From Streptomyces aurantiacus (lineage in GTDB: Bacteria; Actinomycetota; Actinomycetes; Streptomycetales; Streptomycetaceae): a stretch of DNA of 64,000 nucleotides. The stretch covers positions 6,238 to 70,237 of the forward strand of contig NZ_LIPP01000159.1 of NCBI RefSeq assembly GCF_001418335.1, in the 5' to 3' direction. Under the pieces are notes generated by a model, which searched no databases, was not told the origin of the DNA, and was given only the letters and a program-made list of their open reading frames with translations. The position numbers and the translations under genes are program-made. Of the stretch, positions 43,084 through 51,955 are shown in pieces. Every line of letters begins with the position of its first letter. Positions within the stretch are counted from its first letter, which is position 1.

Positions 43084-44184
43084 TCATGGCTTCTTGTACA
43101 GCGCTCGCCGGCTGTCGGTCAGGCTCTCGCTGTCGAACATCGTGTGGTGGACCTCCAGAGCGGAGACGACCTCGGCCAGCCCCTTCATACGGAATCCACC
43201 GTCTGTCAGGCCGATGTCGCCGATGTCGCGGGCGACCCACCGGCTGAGGCCGGGGTAGTCCCCTTGCTGCGGGGGAGACAGGACCGGCACCGGCACCTTG
43301 TACTCGACCGCGAGCAACCCGGAAAAGGTCACCGGGATCTCGTACGTGTACTGCTTGTGGGTACGGCGCTGTGTCACGAGGGTCTCCACACGGGAGCCCG
43401 CGGGGACCTTGCCGGAGATCTGTGATGTCGAGGCCCAACCGGTGGTCAGAGAGCCGTCGACGGAAGCCGCGACGCCCTGCGCCAGCGAGGCGTCGAGCCC
43501 CGCGCTGCCGGAGGCGCTGCCCGTGGTCGTGAACGAGGTCGAGCCTGTCACCGAGCCCGACGCGGTGTTCGTCACCCCGTTGGTCGTTCCCATGTCGACG
43601 GCGTTGGCGTTGTCCATCCCGGTGCTTTCCGGGCTGTTCTTGCTGGTCATCGTGTTCGAGCTCTTGCCGGTGATCTCGTTTTTGAGCTGCGCCTGGAGCT
43701 GTGCCTGGAGGTTCAGGCCGAGCTGCAGTTGAAGCTGCAGCTGGAGCTGTGCGCTGACGTCGCCGCCGAAGGTGAGCTTGGTGTCTCCCTGGAGCGACCA
43801 CGTGACTCCGTTCGACACGGTGAAATTGACCGAGTCGGTGAAGTCCATCTCGGACTTCTCGCTGCGGTTGACGTAGGTGCGCGAGGAGAACGTGTCGGGC
43901 GGCGGCTGGCTGATGTTGCGCCGCTCCTCGATCAGCGGCTCCCCGAGGTTCATGTAGGCGAGCCACCCCAGGTCGAAAGCCAGGCTGCCCGTGTAGCGGC
44001 CGAAGCCCACCTTGTTCAGGGAGAAGCCGACGGGCTTGTGCCGCACACCGTAGTCGTCGACGTGGACCAGACCGGGTTGGTTCAGGATGGACTGTACGGC
44101 CTGCTGGATGTTGAGTTCCCGCAGATTCTTCTTGGTCAGCGGTTGACGTTTGGCCTGTTCCAGGTTGTACGCGTTGGAAGGCAT
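43084..44184 (-). CDS. aerolysin/ETX-MTX2-like candidate pore-forming protein
   Basis: 366 residues, no signal peptide. After a ~110-residue N-terminal domain, residues 105-150 alternate Thr/Ser and hydrophobics (DFTDSVNFTVSNGVTWSLQGD), followed by an unusual QLQLQLQLQL run and a Ser/Thr/Gly-rich middle that could hold the insertion hairpin. The end shows ISGKVPAGSRVETLVTQRR...YEIPVTFSGLLAV, which matches the VPxGxxVxV...ipV-x-G signature of aerolysin-type pore formers. The fold assignment is from pattern only. Neighbours with propeller-lectin domains could target it. Confidence 0.58.
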   Translation of the reverse strand: MPSNAYNLEQAKRQPLTKKNLRELNIQQAVQSILNQPGLVHVDDYGVRHKPVGFSLNKVGFGRYTGSLAFDLGWLAYMNLGEPLIEERRNISQPPPDTFSSRTYVNRSEKSEMDFTDSVNFTVSNGVTWSLQGDTKLTFGGDVSAQLQLQLQLQLGLNLQAQLQAQLKNEITGKSSNTMTSKNSPESTGMDNANAVDMGTTNGVTNTASGSVTGSTSFTTTGSASGSAGLDASLAQGVAASVDGSLTTGWASTSQISGKVPAGSRVETLVTQRRTHKQYTYEIPVTFSGLLAVEYKVPVPVLSPPQQGDYPGLSRWVARDIGDIGLTDGGFRMKGLAEVVSALEVHHTMFDSESLTDSRRALYKKP

Positions 44185-44572
44185 TTTCTATCCTCGACTG
44201 ATCCGGCCGAAACCACGCTCGGTGAAATGGGAACAGAAATCTGCACACGTCCCGACAAGCGAAGCTAGCACGGGCCACATTACTGGAAAAGACCTCGCTT
44301 CCATATCACGCTCAATCGAGTGATGAGGGCTCACCACCTGTCCCCGGCGGCTTACTCGACGCCTTTCATGAATTCACGCCAAGGTGTGGTGTGAACTGGC
44401 ATCTTGCCGGTTTTGTGGTCATTTTCTTCGGTCGTTCATTCGCTTTTCGAGGTCGTCTTGACCACGGGCCATTGACCTTGCAGTTGCGTCACGTGCTTAA
44501 TCGTTTCCTGAGCGCCCTGTGCGTTGTTCTCCCGTATTTTTCTCCGCTTCAAGAACAGGTGAGGTTTCCGCG
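44185..44572. other. divergent intergenic region
   Basis: 388 bases between the divergent aerolysin-like and 44573 genes. No coding frame. Both promoters should lie here; two A/T-richer patches are seen near 44290-44330 and 44390-44450, but no clear motif. Confidence 0.5.
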
Positions 44573-45304
44573 ATGTACACCCAAGAGCGCACGGCGATGT
44601 CGAATTTGGTGGTCGGCGGTCCGGTGGCGGTGAACAGCTACGACAACGCGATCGTGGCAGCGCTGCTGGAAAACCGGCCGGTCATGCTCGTCCACGCCTT
44701 CAACGGCGGATACCTGCGGCCCGCCGAACTGGAGAAGACAATCCACGACAAGGGCGTCGAGCTGGCGACCACGCTCGACCCGGACACCAAGGAGGCGCAG
44801 GGTCACCTCTGGTACATCACCCCCGGAGGCTTCTTCGGGCAGCGGCCGCTGTACTTCATCGAGAGCGCCGCGGGCCAGGTGACGCCTCCGCCCGCCGGCA
44901 CGGCGGAAGCCGAGACCGAGGCCGAGGCCGGGCGCGGCGACGACGGCGCACCGAAGCCGCAGCGCAGGCGCGTCACCGTCCACCAGGACGCCCCCAAAGA
45001 CCCGAACGACGCCGTCCGGGTCGGCCTCCCCGGCGAGGTCGGTGACAAGTGGCGCGGGAAGAACGGCGCGCCCGAGGACACCCAGCTCTGGGTCGTCACG
45101 GTGACGCCGTGGGGCGGAATCACTTTCGTACCCATCACCCACCCCGACACCATCCTCGGGTTCCAGGACCACACGGTGACGGCCAAGAGCCAGGCGCGTC
45201 TCACCTACAACTGGGGCGGCGACTTCACCGGGACGGTCATCAACACGTTCTACCCGCGGCTGCCCAGCGAGTGGAACGTCCCGTACCACCACATCTTCAC
45301 GTGA
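44573..45304 (+). CDS. hypothetical protein of the lectin/propeller block
   Basis: 243 residues from an ATG with GGTGAGG upstream; ATG 24 bases later (MSNLVVGGP) is possible. Residues 1-115 contain VNSYDNAIVAALLENRPVMLVHAFNGGYLRPAEL and a YITPGGFFGQRPLYFIE segment; an acidic, Ala/Glu linker (115-145) leads to a second basic-to-beta half with WVVTVTPWGGITFVPITH. The two halves may be related beta-rich modules. No signal peptide or named family. It is on the same strand 67 bases ahead of the ricin/FG-GAP gene and likely co-transcribed. Confidence 0.6.
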   Translation: MYTQERTAMSNLVVGGPVAVNSYDNAIVAALLENRPVMLVHAFNGGYLRPAELEKTIHDKGVELATTLDPDTKEAQGHLWYITPGGFFGQRPLYFIESAAGQVTPPPAGTAEAETEAEAGRGDDGAPKPQRRRVTVHQDAPKDPNDAVRVGLPGEVGDKWRGKNGAPEDTQLWVVTVTPWGGITFVPITHPDTILGFQDHTVTAKSQARLTYNWGGDFTGTVINTFYPRLPSEWNVPYHHIFT

Positions 45305-45371
45305 CCTGCGGCCACCATCGCGTCCCATCCGTCCCGAGCCAACGCCCGCACCGCCTGGAAGAGGCACCACG

Positions 45372-47219
45372 ATGCCCGTGCCCGCAGAAGAACTGAAGCT
45401 GGAGATCGTCAACGCCGCCACGGGGCAGCCTCTCGGCGCCCGGGCCGTGCCGAGCGAGGACGGGGCGCTCGTCGTCCGTGACTTCCCCGACGACGGCCCG
45501 CCTCCGGAACGGTGGCGCATCACCCCCGCACAGAACAGCCAGGACGACCAGGCGTATGTGATCCGCAACGCGGTCGGCGACAAGGTGCTCGACGGCCCCG
45601 CCGCCGCGGACGGCGGCGTCCGCCAGGGGAATGCCGCCGCCGACAAGCAGAGTCAGCAGTGGCACGTCGTCCCCGTCGAGGGCGAAGCGGGCCTTTACTT
45701 CATCGAGGACGTGACCGACGGCGCTGTTCTCGACCTTGACGACTCCGGCGAGGACGGTGAAGACGGCGTCCGGATCGTCCTGCGCGAGTACGACGACAGC
45801 GTGGCAAGCCAGCGGTGGCGTTTCGTCCCGGCCGAGCCCGAGCGCATCAGCGACCCCGTGCTGCGGTGGGCACCGCTGAGCCACTGGAACGGCCGCCGGT
45901 CCTGGCGGCTGGCCCACTCGGCCGCGCTGCGGCCGGCACCCGACGCGACGCCCTCCTTCAGCAACGTACTGCTGGTGCTCGAACGGTTCGGAAGCAACAA
46001 GGATGCCGGCGAGTGGAGCACCGTCGGGTCCAACCGCTCTCCCAGCGGGCTTCCGGGCGGGTGGGCCGGCCTCGGAGCGCGGTTCCTCGCCGACACCACG
46101 GGAGACGGCTGGGACATCGTAGGGCTCAAACCCGGCAAGGGGGCCGTGACCTCGTCCGGCAGAGGCGACGGGACGTTCGACGACGAGGAACGCCTCCTGC
46201 ACCAGTACGCGGCCTCCGCGAGCCCTCAAGACCTGTGGACCCTCACCGACACGACGGGCGAGGGCAGCCTGCACGTCGTCGTGCTCGCCGCCGACGGAGT
46301 CCGGGTCTCCCGCCAGGACGAGGACGGCAAGGACGGCGCGTTCGCGCCCGCAGGCGGCGAGCCGGCCCTCAAGGCATTCGGCCACGGCCCGCAAGCCGGC
46401 GGCTGGCATGCCGACAAACACCCCCGCTTCCTCGCCGACACCACCGGTGACGACAGACTCGACATCGTCGGCTGTCACGAGGACGGAGTCTGGATCTCAC
46501 TCCAGGACGAGGACGGTACCTTCGCACCGATCGGCGAGGAGCCCGTCCTCCGCGCGTTCGGCCACAGTGAGGACGCGGGCGGCTGGCTCGCCCACGAACA
46601 CCCCCGCTTCCTCGCCGACACCACGGGTAACAACAGGCTCGACATCCTCGGCTGCCATGACGACGGAGTCTGGATCTCACTCCAGGACGAGGACGGTACC
46701 TTCGCCGAACCTCTATACGTCCTCGACGAATTCGGGGTCGACCAGGGGTGGAGCTCGGTCCAGGAACACCCCCGATACCTGGTCAGAACCACCGCCGACG
46801 GAGCTGTGGACATCGTCGGCTTCGGCCCGCACGGTGTCGTCGTCTCCCGCGGGCGCGGCGACGGCACGTTCGAGCCCGCGCAACTCGTCCTGAACGACTT
46901 CGGGCACACCCAGGGATGGACCGGCGAGAAGCACCTCCGGCTCCTCGCCGACGTCACCGGCGACGGCAATCCGGACATCGTCGGCTTCGGCGACGAGGGC
47001 GTCTGGGTGTCGCACAACCACGACGACGGCAAGTTCGACCAGGCCCAAATGGTGTGCCGCGGGTTCGGCCACAACGACGACGCGGGCGCCTGGCGCGTCG
47101 ACCACCATCCCCGCTTCCTCGCCGACATCACCGGCGACGGCCGCGTCGACATCGTCGGCTTCGGCGGCCCCGGCGTGCACGTGGCCCGCAACCTCTTCCG
47201 CCGCTTCAGGACCCGATAA
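45372..47219 (+). CDS. ricin-type lectin fused to FG-GAP/VCBS propeller
   Basis: 615 residues. Residues 1-160 are a beta-trefoil with QxW-like motifs (RWRITPAQ, QQWHVVPV, QRWRFVPA). Residues ~200-610 hold seven VCBS/FG-GAP repeats, each F/LLADTTGDG-x-x-DIVGxxxDGVWxSxxxxDGTF with calcium-binding DxTGDG loops, enough to close a seven-bladed propeller as in integrin-alpha. No signal peptide or transmembrane helix. The reversed domain order relative to 40964-42487 (lectin first here, propeller first there) suggests two independently built carbohydrate-binding propellers. Confidence 0.85.
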   Translation: MPVPAEELKLEIVNAATGQPLGARAVPSEDGALVVRDFPDDGPPPERWRITPAQNSQDDQAYVIRNAVGDKVLDGPAAADGGVRQGNAAADKQSQQWHVVPVEGEAGLYFIEDVTDGAVLDLDDSGEDGEDGVRIVLREYDDSVASQRWRFVPAEPERISDPVLRWAPLSHWNGRRSWRLAHSAALRPAPDATPSFSNVLLVLERFGSNKDAGEWSTVGSNRSPSGLPGGWAGLGARFLADTTGDGWDIVGLKPGKGAVTSSGRGDGTFDDEERLLHQYAASASPQDLWTLTDTTGEGSLHVVVLAADGVRVSRQDEDGKDGAFAPAGGEPALKAFGHGPQAGGWHADKHPRFLADTTGDDRLDIVGCHEDGVWISLQDEDGTFAPIGEEPVLRAFGHSEDAGGWLAHEHPRFLADTTGNNRLDILGCHDDGVWISLQDEDGTFAEPLYVLDEFGVDQGWSSVQEHPRYLVRTTADGAVDIVGFGPHGVVVSRGRGDGTFEPAQLVLNDFGHTQGWTGEKHLRLLADVTGDGNPDIVGFGDEGVWVSHNHDDGKFDQAQMVCRGFGHNDDAGAWRVDHHPRFLADITGDGRVDIVGFGGPGVHVARNLFRRFRTR

Positions 47220-47570
47220 CCGCGCCCCAGCGCTATGGAGGCGCTATTGAGGTTTCTGGCACAGGCCTTGGACAGCGTTCACGGAGCCTCACCTCGGTGC
47301 TCGAATTGGAGGAGTTGAGAAGCGATGGGGCCGCTCAATTCCTGTAGCTTCGCTTCTCGGCCATCGCACTGGCAGTGGCGAGGAGCAGCGTGACGGTGAC
47401 GCCGTCAGCGATCGCGGCTGATTCCCCAGGTTCATCGCCACGGCGGCCAGGGCCACGGCGAGGCGGCAGCCCAAGCCTTCCACGGCATACATGACGGAGC
47501 ACGCAGCGGCATGCACCGTGACGGCTCCTCGTGATCGCTCCAGAACCCAGAGGGCGTCGCCGTAGCCAGA
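47220..47570. other. gene-free stretch
   Basis: 351 bases between the FG-GAP gene and the convergent GNAT gene. Leftward frames show a hydrophobic run (GVTVTLLLATASAMA) without a start, possibly gene debris; nothing is certain. Confidence 0.45.
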
Positions 47571-48128
47571 TCAGGTGGGCTGACGAGCGGCCCATTCGTC
47601 GTCGACGATCGCGTGCACGACGGAGTCCCGCCACTGCCCGGCTTTCTGAACGTGAGACCGAATGACACCCTCCTCGACCATCCCCGCGGCCGTCATGGTC
47701 TTCGCCGAGGCCTCGTTGAGTGGAGAGCGTGCACCCCATACGCGGTGAAGGTGCAACTCCTCGAAGGCCAGGCCAAGCAGAAGGTGCACGGTCTCCAGGC
47801 CGTAGCCCTTACCCCACGTGTCCGGGCGCAGCGCGAAGCCGAAGGTGGCTCCGCGCTGCTGGTGCGGGTCGGTGGCGAGTCGGCCGAACCCGATCAGGTC
47901 GCCGGTGTCCCGTTGGACGACGGCGAGTGCGTATTCGGTCCGTGGCTCTGCGGTGGCCGAGGCCGCCGACCGGGCCACGATCTGCGTGACTTGGTCGAGG
48001 GTGCGGGGCTCGAACGACAGATGTTCCGTTGCTGTGGCACTTCCATAGATTTCGTGCACCGCGGCGACATCGTCGAGGACGAGTTCGCGCAGTTCCAGGC
48101 GCTGGCTGTGGCGGCTGACCGGGTACAT
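47571..48128 (-). CDS. GNAT N-acetyltransferase, RimJ/RimL type
   Basis: 185 residues. It opens with SQRLELRELVLDDVAAVHEIYG, has the acetyl-CoA loop GFALRPDTWGKGYGLETV (Q/RxxGxG/A variant) near 97-114, and closes with NEASAKTMTAAGMVEEG and a hydrophobic-basic end, as in RimJ/RimL ribosomal or aminoglycoside-like acetyltransferases. Substrate unknown. It is convergent with the FG-GAP gene and 10 bases downstream of the TPR regulator on the same strand. Confidence 0.85.
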   Translation of the reverse strand: MYPVSRHSQRLELRELVLDDVAAVHEIYGSATATEHLSFEPRTLDQVTQIVARSAASATAEPRTEYALAVVQRDTGDLIGFGRLATDPHQQRGATFGFALRPDTWGKGYGLETVHLLLGLAFEELHLHRVWGARSPLNEASAKTMTAAGMVEEGVIRSHVQKAGQWRDSVVHAIVDDEWAARQPT

Positions 48129-48138
48129 GCCGGGGATG

Positions 48139-49491
48139 CTACTCGCGTGGCGCTATGGCGGAGGTGCCGGTGGAGCGCTGTGGTGGGTAGATTTCGATCT
48201 CCTCGCGCAGGCTGCGTGCCTGGATGGCTGAGCGGACTGGGCCGCTGTTGAGTGCCTGGCGAACACGCTGTGCAGACACGACGATTCCGTTGTTCCTGTG
48301 GGTCGTGGGCAGTTCGAGCACGGGCCGGATCGCTTCCGCGGCGCCGTCCAGCTGCCCGTCGTGGAGACGGATGAGTGCGAGGTTGCACTGTGCGCCGGCC
48401 AGGTCGCCGAACGCCCAGAACGGGGTGTCCGGATCGCTGAAAGAGTTCACGGCGTCCTCTGCCTGGGCTGCAAGTCGCGGGTCACCGTTGCCGAGCAGCG
48501 CCTCGGTTTCCACGGTGTAGTAGAGCTGCTTCGGTTCCGAGTAGGTGAACAGGCCACCGAGGCGGTCGAGGTCGTCGAGCTCGACGCTCTCCCGCCAGAT
48601 GCCGGCCTGTTGGCTGGCGGTGCGCGCGGTTTCCGCATCGCTTTGGACTGCTGCGGCGCGTGATTGCAGGCCGAGGAGCCACAGTTTCACTGTGCCGTTG
48701 AGGTTCGTTGCCATTTCCACGCCCCGCTGGGCGTAGTGGTAGGCGTCTGTGGGCTTGTCCGCCCAGTACGCGATCAGTGACCGCAGGCCTTCGACAAGGG
48801 CCATGAGTCCTTGATGCTCCGCGTCGCGTGCGCATGCGGCTGCGACTCGGGTCATCGTCATGGCCTGGGCGCGGTCTTCGAGGTCGTTGAAGCCCTTCGC
48901 CACGAGGAAGGACACCACCGCGGCTTGATAGTTCAAGTCGCGCAGCTTGGACGGCTGCCGGACCCGGCCGCCTTCAAGAGTACGGAATATCTGATCTTGC
49001 GTCGTGAGGAGATCACCCCAGATGTCAGAAAGGGGCTGCCGCGGGTAGGCGCCGACCAGCCGGACTACCTCGTCGCCCAGCAGGCCGAGGGTGTCTTCCC
49101 CCACACTGTCGCGATCCGCGCCCATGAGGAATTCTTTCGCGCGCTGCACAGCCATCGCGCCCGTCCTTTTCATGTTGATCATGTCCATACCGATGGGATC
49201 GGCATGGTGTGCCAGAGATGACACACTGGACAGATGGGGGAAGGTCGGGACCGTTCCTGGTGGAACTTCTGTCCACAGGGTCTCAAGGCTGTAGTTCGCC
49301 CAGGAGACAAGGACGCGCCGCGAGTCGCCCTGCGGTTTGCGCTTGCCGTAGTACCAGGCGTGAAAGGTCGTCTTGGCAGGTTCCAGACCTCTCAGCCCCA
49401 TCCCCTCGGCGACCTTCTTGAACTGTGGGAGAAAGTCCTCGTAGGCACCCAACTCGCGTTCGTCGAGCCAGTACCGGAAGAACGTGACCAC
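48139..49491 (-). CDS. TPR-containing regulator with atypical N-terminal domain
   Basis: 450 residues from the GTG at 49491; the frame opens earlier but only this start has a nearby G-rich site. Residues 1-70 (FFRYWLDERELGAYEDFLPQFKKVAE ... AKTTFHAWYYGKRKPQGDSRRVLVSW) match the N-terminus of the regulator at 60778 in layout (xKTTFxxW-x-x-G-x-x-x-P-x-G). The rest is alpha-helical TPR-like, with EAEDAVNSF-type repeats. It is divergent from the HATPase gene, so may regulate it or its own strand. Confidence 0.75.
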   Translation of the reverse strand: MVTFFRYWLDERELGAYEDFLPQFKKVAEGMGLRGLEPAKTTFHAWYYGKRKPQGDSRRVLVSWANYSLETLWTEVPPGTVPTFPHLSSVSSLAHHADPIGMDMINMKRTGAMAVQRAKEFLMGADRDSVGEDTLGLLGDEVVRLVGAYPRQPLSDIWGDLLTTQDQIFRTLEGGRVRQPSKLRDLNYQAAVVSFLVAKGFNDLEDRAQAMTMTRVAAACARDAEHQGLMALVEGLRSLIAYWADKPTDAYHYAQRGVEMATNLNGTVKLWLLGLQSRAAAVQSDAETARTASQQAGIWRESVELDDLDRLGGLFTYSEPKQLYYTVETEALLGNGDPRLAAQAEDAVNSFSDPDTPFWAFGDLAGAQCNLALIRLHDGQLDGAAEAIRPVLELPTTHRNNGIVVSAQRVRQALNSGPVRSAIQARSLREEIEIYPPQRSTGTSAIAPRE

Positions 49492-49746
49492 TTGGTGCCC
49501 CCATCTCCATCCATTCCGTGCATCACTTCGTCGACAGTAAGCTGCTTCCCTCCTCAACTTGCCCCATTCAGACCGCACTTAACGGTCCGAGGAGAATCCG
49601 AGAAACAGACGAGAAGCTGCGTCGTCGAGCGGCCAGGAACCGAGTAGAGGACGGGGCTGGATCCGCATCGCCACGACTGAAACGCTCGTATCCAGTCCTC
49701 GCAGAGGGTGCTGGCACGAGCACAATCGTGGAAGCAGAGGTATCCC

Positions 49747-50253
49747 GTGAGCCCGCAGATGACGAGCACCATGCTCCTTGCCCTCCGCCCTGCGGGCGCG
49801 CAGGCAGTACCCGGAGCCTCCTTCCGTCTCCTTCCACGCGAGGGCCTTGACGTGGCTTTTGTCCGCTCCAGCGAATCCATGGGCGGTGCCATTGCGGAAG
49901 AGGACCGGCTCTGGCCGCAGCAGATGCGGCGGGCCGTCCGGGCCGGATTGAGCCGATGGAACCGACCAGACATCACCGAGGCCGCTGAGCTCCTCGTCAC
50001 CGAGTTGGTTACCAACGCGCTCAGGCACGGTCGAGGCGACGTCCGTGTGCGTGTGCACCTCGCCACCGGCCGTGTCCTGATCGAGGTGCAGGACGGCTCC
50101 CACGAGGTCGCTGTGCCGCGTAACGCCACGCCTGTTGACGAGGACGGCCGCGGCCTCCTTCTCGTCACCGCCATCGCCGACGACTGGGGGGTCAGCCCCG
50201 ATGGGACGACGACCTGGTGCTCCCTCCTTCTGCGAGATGGAACAACGGCATGA
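49747..50253 (+). CDS. HATPase anti-sigma/serine kinase-like protein
   Basis: 168 residues from a GTG. The N-box is LLVTELVTNALRHGRGDV near 82-99, with LIEVQDGSHEVAV and the G2 loop EDGRGLLLVTAIADDWG near 128-144. Like 21814-22269 it is an orphan GHKL protein; the partner is not local. A 55-residue frame overlaps its stop (ATGA). Confidence 0.88.
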   Translation: MSPQMTSTMLLALRPAGAQAVPGASFRLLPREGLDVAFVRSSESMGGAIAEEDRLWPQQMRRAVRAGLSRWNRPDITEAAELLVTELVTNALRHGRGDVRVRVHLATGRVLIEVQDGSHEVAVPRNATPVDEDGRGLLLVTAIADDWGVSPDGTTTWCSLLLRDGTTA

Positions 50254-50417
50254 AACTCGTCGTGGTGCCGGCCCCGGCCCCAGACGACTGGTCCGCCGGC
50301 CCCCTCCCCCGCCCAGACCGAACGTCTACACGCTTTCATGAAGTATCAATTCAGACGCCCATTTCCCGGCAGAGCAATGAGTCATCTCGGAATGCACGTC
50401 GTTTTATGGACACGTGA
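50250..50417 (+). CDS. possible small coupled gene
   Basis: 55 residues, with an ATG overlapping the stop of the HATPase gene. The start MKLVVVPAPAPDDWSAGPLPRPDR is followed by polar sequence. Coupling is the only positive sign; composition is ordinary. Confidence 0.35.
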   Translation: MKLVVVPAPAPDDWSAGPLPRPDRTSTRFHEVSIQTPISRQSNESSRNARRFMDT

Positions 50418-51045
50418 GCGTGGGCGGGGTCACCGTCCACCGATGAGTAAAAAGTCAGTCAAGTGCACGGTCCCACTGTGAAGTTAGATCACGTTCGCAC
50501 CTTGCAATTGGAACGGGGCGGGTCGATAGACCTGGGGTCCGCTCGCGTTCCACACGGTTGGATCTTCTTCGTTCGCGGGGTGATGTGGTTGTGATGGGTA
50601 TGGGCAACAGACACTCCTGCACACCAGGTGACCATCACGATCCGGCGGCAAGCACATGCGCGGTGAAGCGGTACCGAGGGTACAGCCTTGTCCAACTCCC
50701 GGAACAGCTGCGCATCGGCATGTCGAACCCATCGTCAACGACAAGATCGCGGAGTCAGAACGAGGTGGAACATTCTGTTCCGCCCTTCCTCCGACTGGCA
50801 CCTACGGTGACAAAGGATCGCTACCCCGAACCTGCCCTCGAAGGAACGAGCGAAAACTTACGCAACCAGCCCCGGGGTGGCCATATCGCTGGCCCGGGCC
50901 ACAAGCAGCCTCACTTTTTAGAAACTCGCCTGATTCTATTATTTGTCGGCACCCCAAGCTTTATACGACGGTAATCGCCGGCTGTACCACTGCGCACCGT
51001 CGAGTAACCAATCCCATGCCAATCGATCGCCAAAGGAGTCAGCCC
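50418..51045. other. region with promoter/leader repeat and no intact gene
   Basis: 628 bases. The left third holds copy B of the promoter/leader repeat. A GTG frame starts at 50585 exactly where copy A opens its gene, and reads a short Cys/His-containing sequence before running into unlike composition; it looks decayed. The right part has no gene before the AAGGAGT site of 51046. Confidence 0.45.
50448..50597 (+). repeat. promoter/leader repeat, copy B
   Basis: Matches 36832-36980 (other strand) for about 150 bases, including GTTCGCACCTTGCA, the TTGCAA/TAGACC promoter-like pair and the GTTCGCGGGGTGATGTG start region. Here the gene after it is absent or decayed, so the promoter may serve 51046. 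Confidence 0.75.
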
Positions 51046-51573
51046 ATGTCGGCGCGCTGGATCGCCGTGCAGCCGCTCGCCACTCGGGAGAGGGGAGTGA
51101 AGGCAACCACCGTGGGCGCGGCTTCGTTACGCCGGGCATGGCCACAGACCACGCGAGACGTGTTCGCCAGCTGCCATGACGCCGATGTCTCCGACGAGGT
51201 TGCCGAAGTCTGGGGGAGGGCAGTGCACGCCGGGTTCGACTCGACACGCATTCGTGAGGGCGTTCGCACGGCGAAGTCGTGGAAGCAGGCTGGGGTGTCT
51301 CCGCACCCCCGCACCCTCGTGGCAGTCACGCGTGCGCTCACCGGCTACCTCACGTCGCTCGTCCCCTATGTCTCGCTTCATTTGGAAACGCTTACCCCTG
51401 GAAGCCGCGCCTGGGCCTCGTGTCGTGAGGCGATAGAGCGCTCGCACGAAGCGCGTGACGCTGCTCCGAGCGAGGGTGTCCAGGCGGCAGGGGAACACGC
51501 ATTCCGTCTCGCAGTGCAGACAGAGGTGCTCCTTCGGTACGCGGAGCAGCACACCGAGCAGAGCGGAGAATGA
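51046..51573 (+). CDS. DUF6415-like protein
   Basis: 175 residues from an ATG with AAGGAGT upstream. Residues 60-130 carry TRIREGVRTAKSWKQAG and VAVTRALTGYLTSLVPYVSLHLETLTPGSRAWASC, the helix pattern I associate with the Streptomyces DUF6415 'natural product biosynthesis' proteins; a C-terminal helix with multiple Glu follows. It starts a row of overlapping genes leading to the FxLD cluster. Confidence 0.55.
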   Translation: MSARWIAVQPLATRERGVKATTVGAASLRRAWPQTTRDVFASCHDADVSDEVAEVWGRAVHAGFDSTRIREGVRTAKSWKQAGVSPHPRTLVAVTRALTGYLTSLVPYVSLHLETLTPGSRAWASCREAIERSHEARDAAPSEGVQAAGEHAFRLAVQTEVLLRYAEQHTEQSGE

Positions 51574-51955
51574 CGTGGCCCGGTCCTACCTTGGTGCTCG
51601 CCACGGGCGAACTCGCCGTGCTTCTGCTTTTCCACCAGCGCAGGGAACACACCCGGTGGAAGAGATCACTCCGGGACGTGTTCGACGTGGTCTGCGGCTG
51701 GCCAGCGCGCGCTGGGGCGCTTTCTGCCTCGGCGCCGCCATCAGCATCAACGAGGGGGTGCCACGTATACCCGACGCTGTCTCGTTCGGCGTACTTACTG
51801 AATGGCATGCGGCGGGGAAACTGGGGCTTCAACAGCTGGCTATGACGATCATGGAAACCGAACACCCTTTGTGGTTAGGTGCGCCCGACGACCCGGTCCG
51901 GTACACGCCCGGCATCCACAAGCCCTTCGGCGGGGCGGAGCGTCATGCGACCTGA
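51570..51955 (+). pseudogene. frameshifted gene before the methyltransferase
   Basis: ATG overlaps the previous stop. The first frame (MTWPGPTLVLATGELAVLLL..., to about 51700) has strong G/C bias at third positions and a hydrophobic helix, then loses it; from about 51695 the frame at -1 takes over with LRLASARWGAFCLGAAISINEG...PLWLGAPDDPVRYTPGIHKPF to the TGA. A single deleted base would explain this; the junction is GC-rich with no slippery heptamer. The product would be about 128 residues. Confidence 0.6.

Noticed and set aside
43046..44278. 410-residue frame overlapping the aerolysin-like gene
   Set aside because: Out-of-frame shadow with extreme Arg/Gln/Gly content.
45297..46478. 393-residue leftward frame
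   Set aside because: Antisense to the ricin/FG-GAP gene; low-complexity composition.
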